DNA from: an uncultured beta proteobacterium
Lineage (GTDB): Bacteria > Pseudomonadota > Gammaproteobacteria > Burkholderiales > Burkholderiaceae_C
Length of the DNA: 54,734 nt
NCBI GenBank assembly: GCA_903886275.1
Contig: CAISLN010000061.1
Coordinates: forward strand, 1 to 54,734
Direction: 5' to 3'
A model generated the notes under the pieces. It was not told the origin of the DNA. It saw only the letters and a list, made by a program, of their open reading frames with translations, and did no database searches. The position numbers and the translations under genes are program-made. Shown piece by piece: positions 1-7,845 of this stretch (positions within the stretch are counted from its first letter, which is position 1; each line of letters begins with the position of its first letter).

Positions 1-2616
1 CACAGTGGGCAGGTGCGCAAAGTCAATCGCGCCAGCACCGGCAGCAATAGCAAACGCACCCGAGGTGACGCCCACATTGACCGTGTCCACACCCAGCGCT
101 TGCAAGTCGTGCAGGCTGGTTTGTAAATGCGTACCCTGGGCCTGGTCAACCGTGACGATGTCGTCGGCTGCGAAATGAATGCCCTCAGCAATCAAGACCG
201 AAGCTTCTAGGGCCTGAAGCGTGACCGCGTTGCTTGCAAGATCGAGCGTGTCGATATAACCGTGGGCATTGCCGCCGGCCAACACGGAGTCGATTTCGGT
301 GCGCTGGTTGGCAGCGTCCACATCCAGCGTTACCGAATAGTCGGCCGTGTCGTTGGTGAACTTGGCGAAGTCAGACTGTGCCGCGTTGAAGTCTACGGTG
401 CTCAGGTGGAATGTCTGACCTTCAGCCAGAGTAACCGTATCCACGTTGGCGTTGTGGGCGATGCTGATTGCATCGGCCGAAGTGGCGCCGCTTACATGCA
501 GTGCGTAGTCAGCAAAAGGATTGTCAATCTTGCCAAAAATGACTGCGTTTGCGAGGTATTGGTCCGCCGTGAATTGCAAGGACTGGCCTGCAGCCAGGGT
601 CATGCCAGTCACACCAGCAGCACCGCCGACCGTCAACACATCCGCTGCAAGCACACCAGTGGGATGGGCATCCGCACCCAACGCAAACGTTCCCGCGCTG
701 CTTGTATTGCCGGCCGCATCGGTCGCCGTGGCGCTAATGCTGCCAGCGGCTGGAATCTCTGTGCCAGCAAATCCAGTTGTCCAAGCACCGTCTGCACCTG
801 CGGTAGCGACATGGACTGCGCCTCCCCAGGTCACGGCAACGGTGGCACCCGCTTCTGCCGTACCACTCACCGTGACACCCAGAGCATTGCTGCTGTTATC
901 CGCTGCGAGTGTGGCGATAACAGGCGCATCTGGTGCGTTGGTGTCAATCGTCAGACTCAGCTCAAGGGAGGGGCTAGAGGTGTTGTTCCCAGCATCGACC
1001 ATATTGGCGGTCAAAGCCGTAGTGGCGTTGGCGGTGAGGCCCGTCAGCGTTACATCCACATAGCCCTTGGCGATATCTGCTGCAGTCAGGACAACGCTGA
1101 CCAACAGAGTTTTCCCGGCAAAAATCTGTATCGTGTTGCCAACCACTGCGGCAGTGCCGTCAACGGCTGTCACATTGAAACCAATGCGCACCGTAGGTGT
1201 AGTTGCATTGGTGATGCCATCAATTGCCGAATGGCCACTATCGGAATCTGCTTGCAAGGTGAGCGTCGGCGCAGCAGGGGGCGTGTGATCCAGTGCGCCC
1301 GATTGTGCGGATGAAATGTTACCGAAGCTGGTCGCCGAATGGATGGCGTTCATCGAAGCGAGCACGCTGTCGTACAACGGACCTGACGTAACACCTAGCG
1401 CGGCAGCAATCATGGCTGGGCTGGTCAAGTCGATCGGGCCTTTTGCTATTGCGTCCAGCAATTTACCCATCACGTCAGCACCACCCAATTGGACCATGGT
1501 GGCCACCATGGCTGCCAACTTTTGAGTGGCTAGCGCCATCAGATCGTTCGGGTTGGCGGCAAGCGCGGCAATTGGATCGTAGTTCGACAGGTCAGTGCCC
1601 GGAGGCAAACCCAAGGCCGTCAAAATTGCGCCATTTGCATCGGATGCGGACGCTCCTGGGTGGGCTTGCATATAGCCCGCCACCAGCGTGGTCAATGGCG
1701 AAACCATGGTTGCGCCCGCAGGGGCACGCATGATCATGGTGTTGGCAACACCGGTATCGGTATTGAACCCGCCCACCGCAATAACCGAGCCGCTGATTCC
1801 GGCTGGCAGCACAAAGTTGCCGAACTTGTCAGTGAACACACCGACCAGCTTTTCACTCTCTTGAGGAATGCCGTCGCCGTTGGCATCGATATAGATCTGC
1901 GCACCCTGTATGTAGCCGTCGGCCAGTTTGCCCGAAAGGGATACCCCTGTAACCGGTGGCACAACAACCGGTGACACAACAACCGGCGATTCACCGGCTG
2001 CAGAATTCACAGGCGCAGTACCCGAACTGGACCCAGATGCTGTACCGGAAGTGACAATACCTAGACCAACCACTGAAATAGCACCAATAGCCACGTTCGA
2101 CGCCATGCCAGCCGCAAACAGACCAGCGGAAGGCTGGGCTGCTACTGCAACCTCAGAACCGACCGCCGCTGCCGCACCGGTCTCTGCTTGCGCCAGTTGA
2201 ATGTCTTGCGAAGCATCTTCAGCCCAGCTGGAGTCAGCGTAGGACTCCATTTCCTTGAGCGTGTTGGCCAGCAACTGCGCCTCAGCTTCGCTAAGGTATC
2301 CAGAGGCCTCCAGGTCTGCAAGCTGAGCAGCGACGCTCTGGACGTCAAATTCCGCATCCATCGGAAGGTCGGAAAATAGTTGCTGCGCGATCTCGGGGTG
2401 AGATTCCTGAAGGGTCTCCACTATTTGATCGAGGGTAGCCAGGTCCAAAAGAGCATGGGCTTCGTCGAGCTCGTCCGCATGGGACAGCTCTTGGACCATT
2501 GAAAAGATGAAAATCAGACCCAGGCTTGATGGCACACCACGGGGGCTCAACAGCGCCCTGATCTTGCCAATCATATGTGCGTTGCGCCCTACCAGACTCG
2601 TGTTTGCTTTTTTCAT
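1..2616 (-). CDS. Large Ig-repeat surface protein / adhesin, N-terminal part (C-terminus beyond window)
   Basis: An uninterrupted minus-strand frame runs from ATG 2614-2616 to the window edge, giving 872 residues without a stop. Residues 30-42 form a short hydrophobic stretch but no convincing Sec signal. Residues 50-145 are acidic and helical-looking, and 163-190 are a hydrophobic Ala/Gly/Val segment. A PVVV-type linker (211-222) follows, then a domain with a Ca-binding-like DANGDG loop (244-249). From about residue 443, bacterial Ig-like repeats begin with TPPAAPTL and again with DTNAPDAP near 550. This architecture is known from very long adhesins secreted by type I systems, whose secretion signal is at the missing C-terminus. 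No secretion genes are in the window. The LuxR-type gene upstream on the same strand is a plausible regulator (inference). GC content is lower than in the core genes. The start is supported only by the frame and hydrophobic pattern; no strong ribosome site is visible. Confidence 0.8.
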   Translation of the reverse strand, partial: MKKANTSLVGRNAHMIGKIRALLSPRGVPSSLGLIFIFSMVQELSHADELDEAHALLDLATLDQIVETLQESHPEIAQQLFSDLPMDAEFDVQSVAAQLADLEASGYLSEAEAQLLANTLKEMESYADSSWAEDASQDIQLAQAETGAAAAVGSEVAVAAQPSAGLFAAGMASNVAIGAISVVGLGIVTSGTASGSSSGTAPVNSAAGESPVVVSPVVVPPVTGVSLSGKLADGYIQGAQIYIDANGDGIPQESEKLVGVFTDKFGNFVLPAGISGSVIAVGGFNTDTGVANTMIMRAPAGATMVSPLTTLVAGYMQAHPGASASDANGAILTALGLPPGTDLSNYDPIAALAANPNDLMALATQKLAAMVATMVQLGGADVMGKLLDAIAKGPIDLTSPAMIAAALGVTSGPLYDSVLASMNAIHSATSFGNISSAQSGALDHTPPAAPTLTLQADSDSGHSAIDGITNATTPTVRIGFNVTAVDGTAAVVGNTIQIFAGKTLLVSVVLTAADIAKGYVDVTLTGLTANATTALTANMVDAGNNTSSPSLELSLTIDTNAPDAPVIATLAADNSSNALGVTVSGTAEAGATVAVTWGGAVHVATAGADGAWTTGFAGTEIPAAGSISATATDAAGNTSSAGTFALGADAHPTGVLAADVLTVGGAAGVTGMTLAAGQSLQFTADQYLANAVIFGKIDNPFADYALHVSGATSADAISIAHNANVDTVTLAEGQTFHLSTVDFNAAQSDFAKFTNDTADYSVTLDVDAANQRTEIDSVLAGGNAHGYIDTLDLASNAVTLQALEASVLIAEGIHFAADDIVTVDQAQGTHLQTSLHDLQALGVDTVNVGVTSGAFAIAAGAGAIDFAHLPTV
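1951..1988. repeat. Short 15-bp tandem repeat inside the adhesin gene
   Basis: AACCGGTGGCACAAC (1951-1965) is followed by AACCGGTGACACAAC (1966-1980) and a third partial copy starting AACCGG at 1981. On the coding strand it encodes the Pro-Val-rich linker at residues 211-222. A repeat whose unit is a multiple of 3 can expand or shrink without breaking the frame. Confidence 0.75.
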
Positions 2617-2780
2617 GTGCCTATTCCCTGATCAAAAAATTCAACAAAATGTTCGCGCCGACAAGCAGTCGATCTACTTTTCCACATTTGAAAAAAGCAT
2701 TTTTTGCTAACCCCCGGTTGCAAAAAACGCTTTTCCAAATTTATAGAAGAAGGTTACCGCCTGGAAAGGGAATTTGTAAT

Positions 2781-2794
2781 GGGACATGTGTCCC
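2781..2794. promoter_or_regulatory. Perfect 14-bp palindrome upstream of the adhesin gene
   Basis: GGGACATGTGTCCC is a perfect inverted repeat about 165 bp upstream of the adhesin start. It lies in the 296-bp gap between that gene and the LuxR-type gene, which otherwise shows only AT-rich runs (2690-2750). Its symmetry suggests a dimer-binding operator, possibly for the neighbouring LuxR-type protein. That link is inference. Confidence 0.35.
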
Positions 2795-2912
2795 TTTCTT
2801 GCTCTATCGTTGCGATTCCACTATGGGAATGCGAGCCCGTCAGGCCGAGCGAGACCGCGTAGCGAAAAGTACGCCACATCTTCTCTAGAGTAGAAGCGCC
2901 ATTTTTTACCGC

Positions 2913-3662
2913 CTACGAATGCTGTTCTATCTGATGACGATGTCGCGTGGAAAAAGTGAAGAGGTCAAAGCGGTTGGTGATGTCCAGCTTTGCAAAAATG
3001 GATGTCAGGTAATTTCGCAAGGTATGATCTCCCATGCATAGCTTCGCGGAAATTACTTTATTTTGGGCTCCTGGCATGTCTGCAAAGGTGAGCGCTATGA
3101 GCCGCTCCTTGGGGGATAAAAGGGCGATGGCCGCAGCAATGGATTGGAGTTCGCCATTGCCCTTTCTTTGAATAAACCCATTTTTTAGCACCTTTCCATC
3201 AAACCAAAGTCCCCCTGCGTACACCTGTTGAATGGCCGTGATCAGCGACTGAGTGGCCTCCTCCTTGTAAACCAAGCCTACCGCACCGCTGATTACAGAA
3301 TGGGCCAAATCCTCCCTGTTCATGGCTTCACTGCTGAATATCAAAACCCGGGTTTGACCCGTGGCAACCGCATGTGCCACAAGCTCGCCTGCCGATACAA
3401 CGCCTGCGCGAATGCCTACATCCACCAGCAAGATGTCGGGCTTGAGTTCAGTCAGTGCACTTTTTGCCTCCGCATAATTTTGCAGCATGGCCACGACATC
3501 GACTTCTGATTTCTCTTGCTCCAGGAGTCTTTCCAGACCCCACATGACGATGGGCTGGTTGTTCACCAGCATGACTCGGATACGCGACTTTTGAGGCGCT
3601 TCGCGAATGGCCACGGCTGGAGCGCGGGCGCGAACAACGCAAGCTGATGAGGCGATCAACAT
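2913..3662 (-). CDS. NarL/FixJ (LuxR) family response regulator with degenerate receiver
   Basis: This is a DNA-binding regulator of 249 residues. The receiver-like domain (about 27-150) keeps the phospho-acceptor position (D81 in LLVDVG) and the conserved Lys (K133 in LVYKEE). The N-terminal acidic pair that normally binds Mg is replaced by Asn-Asn (N34, N35 in MLVNNQ), so classical phosphorylation is doubtful. The C-terminal LuxR helix-turn-helix (about 181-245) starts LSPKERLIAL and contains TLRNYLTSIFAKLDI. I chose ATG 3660-3662; an in-frame TTG at 3723-3725 would add 21 residues, and neither has a good ribosome site. No partner kinase is adjacent. The gene runs on the same strand as the adhesin gene and lies 296 bp upstream of it, which suggests control of surface attachment (inference). 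Confidence 0.8.
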   Translation of the reverse strand: MLIASSACVVRARAPAVAIREAPQKSRIRVMLVNNQPIVMWGLERLLEQEKSEVDVVAMLQNYAEAKSALTELKPDILLVDVGIRAGVVSAGELVAHAVATGQTRVLIFSSEAMNREDLAHSVISGAVGLVYKEEATQSLITAIQQVYAGGLWFDGKVLKNGFIQRKGNGELQSIAAAIALLSPKERLIALTFADMPGAQNKVISAKLCMGDHTLRNYLTSIFAKLDITNRFDLFTFSTRHRHQIEQHS

Positions 3663-4267
3663 GGCATCTGCGCTCACACTTTGCAAGGAAGGAAGCTTCG
3701 CAAACCTGCGTGAACTACCGAACAATGCACGGCGCGGCTTCTCATACGCATAGCTTTTTTATCTGTCTGCGTTATTAAATTCAACTGGTTCCCTTGTGAA
3801 AATCAGAGTCAGGCTTGTCTACAGCGACCAAATTTCATCCAGCTTCCATGAACATGGATAGCCAATCTGACGTCTATACAGAAGCATGAGACGGTAGCTA
3901 TCCAACCCATTGCGTGATGAAAGACCGCACATGCTGGTTCACAACTTTTCCTGCCCATGAAAACAGCATGATTTACGTATCTTCACGTAACCACCCCAAT
4001 GCTATTCGCTGGCCATTGCAATTTCGGACTCATTTGCGATTTAACCTACCTAGTTACCGGTAGTGAAACCGGACTATTTTTTTAAAAGTCTTAATTTTTC
4101 CGTAAGCCGCTCCGCGAAGGACGAGATCCTTTGCTCGCAGCGGCAATGCCAACTTCCAGATAATTACGCGTCCAAGCAACGCGGTTATATAGAACGGTGA
4201 TCCAATGAATCGGCATCATTTTTATCATTTATTCCGAATGCACTCATGCCGACCAAGGAAAAGTAAC
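3663..4267. other. AT-rich stretch without a recognisable gene; contains a hairpin at 4107-4143
   Basis: About 600 bases with no frame I can support. It is clearly more AT-rich than the core genes. At 4107-4143 an imperfect hairpin is visible: CCGCT (4107-4111) pairs with AGCGG (4139-4143), and AAGGA with TCCTT closer to the loop. No T-run follows, so it is not an obvious terminator. The rest shows nothing I can name. Confidence 0.5.
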
Positions 4268-4510
4268 ATGGCGACGATAGACACAATCGCAGACCGTGTA
4301 GCTGCAGAACCATCGGCCCGTCGCCTTGAAGCATTCCTTGAAAAGCCGCGCATAGCGGGATATGCCGATAGGACTCTTCTTAAGAAAAACGATAGTGACC
4401 GTATTCGCGTGATGGATGAAGGGCGCGTCCATCGCTTTGGCGAAGTGCTACGCGACTTGTGCCCTGTTCGTGGGGACTTTTCATCGCTCCATCTTGTTTC
4501 GATGGATTGA
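4268..4510 (+). CDS. Small hypothetical protein, possibly an ABC-ATPase remnant
   Basis: The frame encodes 80 residues from ATG 4268, with a fair ribosome site (AAGGAAAAG at 4255-4263). I do not recognise a family for the whole protein. Residues 43-60 (SDRIRVMDEGRVHRFGEV) resemble the stretch after the H-loop of ABC-transporter ATPases, where D-R-I-x-V-x-D-x-G-R is common. No Walker A, Walker B or signature motif is present, so at best it is a decayed C-terminal fragment. It lies alone between the LuxR-type gene and tRNA-Val. It may also be a chance frame. Confidence that it is a functional gene is low. Confidence 0.3.
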   Translation: MATIDTIADRVAAEPSARRLEAFLEKPRIAGYADRTLLKKNDSDRIRVMDEGRVHRFGEVLRDLCPVRGDFSSLHLVSMD

Positions 4511-4654
4511 GCTTGTCGGTTTCAGCTTCGAGCGACAAGTCTGGGGTTCACGGAGCACTTATAAAAAAACCACTTGCGCGCTGGAAGCGCACCACTTGCA
4601 TTGCGCAGCACCAAAGCCCCACACCAGAAAAATTCCACGCATCCAGAAACAGAA

Positions 4655-4695
4655 AAGCCCCGTGAACTATTGAAAATCAACAGTTCACGGGGCTT
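4655..4695 (-). terminator. Rho-independent terminator of tRNA-Val
   Basis: AAGCCCCGTGAACT (4655-4668) pairs perfectly with AGTTCACGGGGCTT (4682-4695), with a few more pairs toward the loop. Read on the minus strand, the stem ends in CTTTTCTG. It begins 7 bp past the 3' end of the tRNA gene. Confidence 0.85.
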
Positions 4696-4701
4696 CGTGT
4701 T

Positions 4702-4778
4702 TGGTAGGCGCAATTGGACTCGAACCAACGACCCCCACCATGTCAAGGTGGTGCTCTAACCAGCTGAGCTATGCGCCT
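4702..4778 (-). tRNA. tRNA-Val (anticodon GAC)
   Basis: The minus strand folds as a standard cloverleaf of 77 nt with the 3' CCA encoded. The acceptor stem is AGGCGCA / TGCGCCT. The D arm is GCTCAG...TTAGAGC, and the anticodon stem CCACC/GGTGG encloses loop TTGACAT with anticodon GAC. The T loop is TTCGAGT. A terminator follows directly. The AT-rich accessory stretch lies on its 3' side, the usual side for island integration at tRNA genes. Confidence 0.96.
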
Positions 4779-4858
4779 GGATCGTAGCCTCGAATTATAG
4801 CGTCAAAAAACGACCAAACCCGAACAACCCGCAAAAGCTTCTTGCGTTGCCCCATAAT

Positions 4859-4878
4859 TGACGTTTACGTAAACGTCA
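4859..4878. promoter_or_regulatory. Perfect 20-bp palindromic operator upstream of the HSD10-like gene
   Basis: TGACGTTTACGTAAACGTCA is a perfect inverted repeat ending 20 bp before the start codon. It directly follows a -10-like CATAAT (4853-4858), so a bound repressor would block transcription. From memory, similar ACGTTTACGTAAACGT sites are reported for LiuR/LiuQ-type regulators of branched-chain amino acid and acyl-CoA breakdown, which fits the downstream gene. That identification is unverified. Confidence 0.75.
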
Positions 4879-4898
4879 CACAGACAAGGGAATTCATC

Positions 4899-5657
4899 AT
4901 GGATATCGCAGGCAAGGTTTTTATTGTGACGGGCGGCGCATCGGGTCTGGGCGAGGGAACGGCACGCATGCTGTCCGGTCTGGGCGCAAAGGTGGTGATT
5001 GCCGACATGCAGGTTGAAAAGGGCGAGGCCGTTGCCAAGGAGATAGGCGGCGCCTTTGTGCGTTGCGATGTAGCAAGCGAGGCCGATGGCCAGGCCGTGG
5101 TGGCACAGGCGGTTTCCATGGGCAAGCTCATGGGCCTGGTGAACTGCGCAGGCATTGCGCCGGGTGAAAAGACCATTGGCAAGAACGGCGCCCACGCCCT
5201 GTCCACCTTTAGCAAGTGCATCACTGTCAATCTGGTGGGCAGCTTCAATATGATTCGCCTGGCCGCAGACGCCATGGCCAAGAACGAGCCCGAGTCCACG
5301 GGAGAGCGCGGTGTGCTGATCTCTACTGCCTCGGTGGCGGCCTATGACGGGCAGATGGGCCAGGCTGCTTATGCGGCTTCCAAGGGTGGCATCGTCGGCA
5401 TGACACTGCCCATTGCACGCGACCTGGCGCGCAACGGCATTCGCAATATGACGATTGCGCCCGGCATCTTCGGCACGCCCATGGTGTTTGGCATGCCCCA
5501 GGAAGTGCAGGACTCGCTGGCTGCGGCGGTGCCCTTCCCTTCGCGCCTGGGTACGCCGCAGGATTACGCCAAACTGGCACGCCATATTTTCGAGAACGAC
5601 ATGCTCAATGGCGAAGTGATTCGTCTGGACGGCGCCATCCGCTTGGCTCCGCGCTAA
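4899..5657 (+). CDS. 3-hydroxyacyl-CoA dehydrogenase type II (HSD17B10-like SDR)
   Basis: A 252-residue short-chain dehydrogenase that oxidises short or branched 3-hydroxyacyl-CoA with NAD in fatty-acid and isoleucine breakdown (family knowledge). The NAD motif TGGASGLG is at residues 11-18, NCAG at 82-85, and the catalytic residues are S145 (STASVAA), Y158 and K162 (YAASK). The segment [20 protein letters not shown] is very close to the human HSD10 sequence as I remember it. ATG 4899 gives the normal family N-terminus; an upstream in-frame ATG at 4842 would put the operator inside the gene. ETF-QO starts 75 bp downstream on the same strand, linking the dehydrogenase to acyl-CoA oxidation. 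Regulation probably runs through the palindrome at 4859-4878. Confidence 0.9.
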   Translation: MDIAGKVFIVTGGASGLGEGTARMLSGLGAKVVIADMQVEKGEAVAKEIGGAFVRCDVASEADGQAVVAQAVSMGKLMGLVNCAGIAPGEKTIGKNGAHALSTFSKCITVNLVGSFNMIRLAADAMAKNEPESTGERGVLISTASVAAYDGQMGQAAYAASKGGIVGMTLPIARDLARNGIRNMTIAPGIFGTPMVFGMPQEVQDSLAAAVPFPSRLGTPQDYAKLARHIFENDMLNGEVIRLDGAIRLAPR

Positions 5658-5732
5658 ACGCTGCGGCTTGGGCACCATTGAGCGAATAAAATTCCCTCGC
5701 AATCCTATATCCAGCATCAAACGAGATCCTTC

Positions 5733-7445
5733 ATGACCAATCAGGAAATTCTGGCCCAATTCGGCCCCCGCGAAGCGATGGAATACGACGTGGTGGTCGT
5801 GGGCGGCGGGCCAGCCGGCCTGGCCAGTGCCATCCGCCTCAAACAATTGGCGGCCAAAGCCGGCAAAGAAGTGTCTGTGGTGGTGCTTGAAAAAGGCTCC
5901 GAGCCCGGCGCCCATATTTTGTCGGGCGCCATCATGGACCCCATTGCGCTGGACGAGCTGATCCCCGACTGGAAGGCCTTGGGCGCACCGCTGACGCAAC
6001 TGGTCACAGACGACGCCGTTATCTTCTTGGGTGAGAAGTCGGCCTTTCGCACGCCCAACTTCCTGCTGCCGCCCTGCGTGCAAAACCATGGCTGCTACAT
6101 CATCAGCCTGGCCGAGCTCACGCGCTGGTTGGCCACCCAGGCCGAAGGCTTGGGGGTGGAAATTTTCCCCGGCTTCACCGCAGCCGAAGTGCTCTACAAC
6201 GAAGACGGCTCTAAAAACGGCGGCGTACCTTCGGTCCGGGGCGTGGCCACTGGCAACTTGGGGCTAGGCAAGGACGGCAAGCCCGGCGACAACTTCCAGA
6301 TCGGCATGGAGCTCCTGGGCAAGTACACCATCTTTGCCGAGGGCGCACGCGGCCACCTGGGCCGGCAGCTGATTGAAAAATTCAAGCTCGACGCGGACTC
6401 CGACCCACAGACCTATGGTCTGGGTATCAAAGAGGTGTGGGAGATCGACCCGGAGCGCCACCAGCCCGGCTTTGCACTGCATACCGCCGGCTGGCCCATG
6501 GACGACGCCACCTACGGCGGCGCCTTCATGTACCACATGGCCGACAACAAGATCGCCATGGGCTTTGTCACTGGCCTCAATTACAGCAACCCCTACCTGA
6601 GCCCGTTTGAAGAATTCCAGCGCTGGAAGACCCATCCCAACGTGCGCTACTACCTCGAAAACGACAAGGGCGAAGTGACCGGCAAGCGCCTGGCCTATGG
6701 TGCGCGCGCCATCACGGCCGGTGGCCTGATGTCCCTGCCCAAGACCGTGTTCCCCGGCGGCGCGCTGGTCGGCTGCGACGCTGGCTTTTTGAACACCAGC
6801 CGCATCAAGGGCAGCCACGCCGCCATCAAGACCGGCGCCTTGGCCGCAGAGGCCGCCTTCGAGGCGATTCAGGCCGGACGCCAGCACGACGAACTCAGCG
6901 CCTTCCCCGAGGCGTTTGAGAAGAGCTGGTTGTTTACCGAGCTCAACAAGGCGCGCAACTTCAAGACCTGGTTCAAGAAGGGCCTGACCGTGGCCTCGGT
7001 GATGAATGGCATTGAGCAGTTCGCCCTGCGCGGCCACTTCCCCTGGACCCTGCGCCGCGACAAGCCCGACCACGCCTACATCAAGCCAGCGGCCCAATGC
7101 CAACCCATCGTCTATCCCAAGCCCGATGGAAAGCTGACCTTTGACCGCAACTCCAGCATCTTCTTGGCCAATGTGAACCACGAGGAGAACCAGCCGGCCC
7201 ATCTGACGCTCAAAGACGCCTCGGTGCCCGTAAGCATCAACCTGGCCAAGTACGCAGGCCTTGAGGCGCGCTACTGCCCGGCCGGTGTCTACGAATATGT
7301 GAAGAGCGATGAGGGCCAGGACCGCCTGCAGATCAATGCGCAAAATTGTGTGCACTGCAAGACCTGCGACATCAAGGACCCGACGCAAAACATTGTGTGG
7401 GTCACGCCAGAGGGTGGTGGCGGACCGAATTACGCGGACATGTAA
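5733..7445 (+). CDS. Electron transfer flavoprotein-ubiquinone oxidoreductase (ETF-QO)
   Basis: A 570-residue protein, about the family length. It passes electrons from reduced ETF to ubiquinone at the inner membrane, draining acyl-CoA dehydrogenases. The N-terminal FAD-binding Rossmann motif is VVVVGGGPAGLASA (about 20-33). The C-terminal ferredoxin-like domain carries the 4Fe-4S ligands C515, C539, C542 and C545 (CVHCKTC). The substrate dehydrogenase at 4899-5657 lies just upstream and a strong terminator follows, so the two genes may form a short transcription unit, although a separate promoter in the 75-bp gap is possible. No truncation or oddity is seen. Confidence 0.95.
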   Translation: MTNQEILAQFGPREAMEYDVVVVGGGPAGLASAIRLKQLAAKAGKEVSVVVLEKGSEPGAHILSGAIMDPIALDELIPDWKALGAPLTQLVTDDAVIFLGEKSAFRTPNFLLPPCVQNHGCYIISLAELTRWLATQAEGLGVEIFPGFTAAEVLYNEDGSKNGGVPSVRGVATGNLGLGKDGKPGDNFQIGMELLGKYTIFAEGARGHLGRQLIEKFKLDADSDPQTYGLGIKEVWEIDPERHQPGFALHTAGWPMDDATYGGAFMYHMADNKIAMGFVTGLNYSNPYLSPFEEFQRWKTHPNVRYYLENDKGEVTGKRLAYGARAITAGGLMSLPKTVFPGGALVGCDAGFLNTSRIKGSHAAIKTGALAAEAAFEAIQAGRQHDELSAFPEAFEKSWLFTELNKARNFKTWFKKGLTVASVMNGIEQFALRGHFPWTLRRDKPDHAYIKPAAQCQPIVYPKPDGKLTFDRNSSIFLANVNHEENQPAHLTLKDASVPVSINLAKYAGLEARYCPAGVYEYVKSDEGQDRLQINAQNCVHCKTCDIKDPTQNIVWVTPEGGGGPNYADM

Positions 7446-7460
7446 TTCTGCAGCCTCATC

Positions 7461-7488
7461 AAGCCCATCACCCGATGGGCTTTTTTTT
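7461..7488 (+). terminator. Rho-independent terminator after ETF-QO
   Basis: AAGCCCATC (7461-7469) and GATGGGCTT (7474-7482) form a 9-bp stem with loop ACCC, followed by a T-run to 7488. It separates ETF-QO from the riboswitch-controlled gcv operon. Confidence 0.93.
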
Positions 7489-7554
7489 GCATGGACTGTG
7501 GTCCTGACGCTATCAAATCCGAAGAAGTCGCATTTGTCGCATGTAGAATCCACC

Positions 7555-7782
7555 CGTTCAGGAGAGAGCCTTTCTTTGAGAAGGCCGCCGAAGGCGCAGG
7601 GCCGCTGATTGCAGCAGTTTGAACGCTCAGGCAAAAGGACTGACAAGCGTAATGTGGTGCACACCACAAGACGACACCCCACTGGAGAGAGGCTGCATGC
7701 GATGCAGTCCACCGAAGGAGCAAATCGCTGCCAGCCCAAGCTGCGCAACGGCCAATCTCTCAGGTAAAGAGGACAGCGGGGG
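7555..7782 (+). promoter_or_regulatory. Tandem glycine riboswitch (two aptamers)
   Basis: Two consecutive glycine aptamers are visible. The first (about 7555-7644) has GGAGAGAGCC, GCCGAAGGCGCA and CTCAGGCAAAAGGAC. The second (about 7676-7782) has GGAGAGAGGC, ACCGAAGGAGCAA and CTCAGGTAAAGAGGAC. These are the conserved core elements of the family. P1 of the second aptamer closes with CCCC (7677-7680) against GGGG near 7778-7782. It lies directly upstream of gcvT, so glycine is expected to switch on the glycine cleavage operon, as known for this class. Confidence 0.95.
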
Positions 7783-7831
7783 CAGAACCATGGCATGTTT
7801 TTGAACAAGCCATGGGAACCCAATTGCCCCT
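7778..7831 (+). promoter_or_regulatory. Candidate expression platform of the glycine riboswitch
   Basis: GGGGCA (7779-7784) can pair with TGCCCC (7825-7830), and inside it CCATGGC (7788-7794) pairs with GCCATGG (7809-7815). The outer arm reuses the G-run that closes P1 of aptamer 2, so the two folds exclude each other. No T-run follows. The hairpin ends 3 nt before the GGAG ribosome site (7834-7837), which suggests translational rather than transcriptional control (inference). Confidence 0.5.
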
Positions 7832-7845
7832 GATGGAGACTGCCC

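Noticed and set aside
262..1525. Plus-strand frames of up to 350 codons opposite the adhesin gene
   Set aside because: The minus-strand frame has Ig-like repeats in full; the plus-strand products are unstructured Ala/Cys-rich shadows.
2507..3815. Similar short strings near 2507 and 3796 (gaaaatcag...caggcttg) as a possible direct repeat
   Set aside because: Identity is short and interrupted; one copy is coding sequence. Chance is sufficient.
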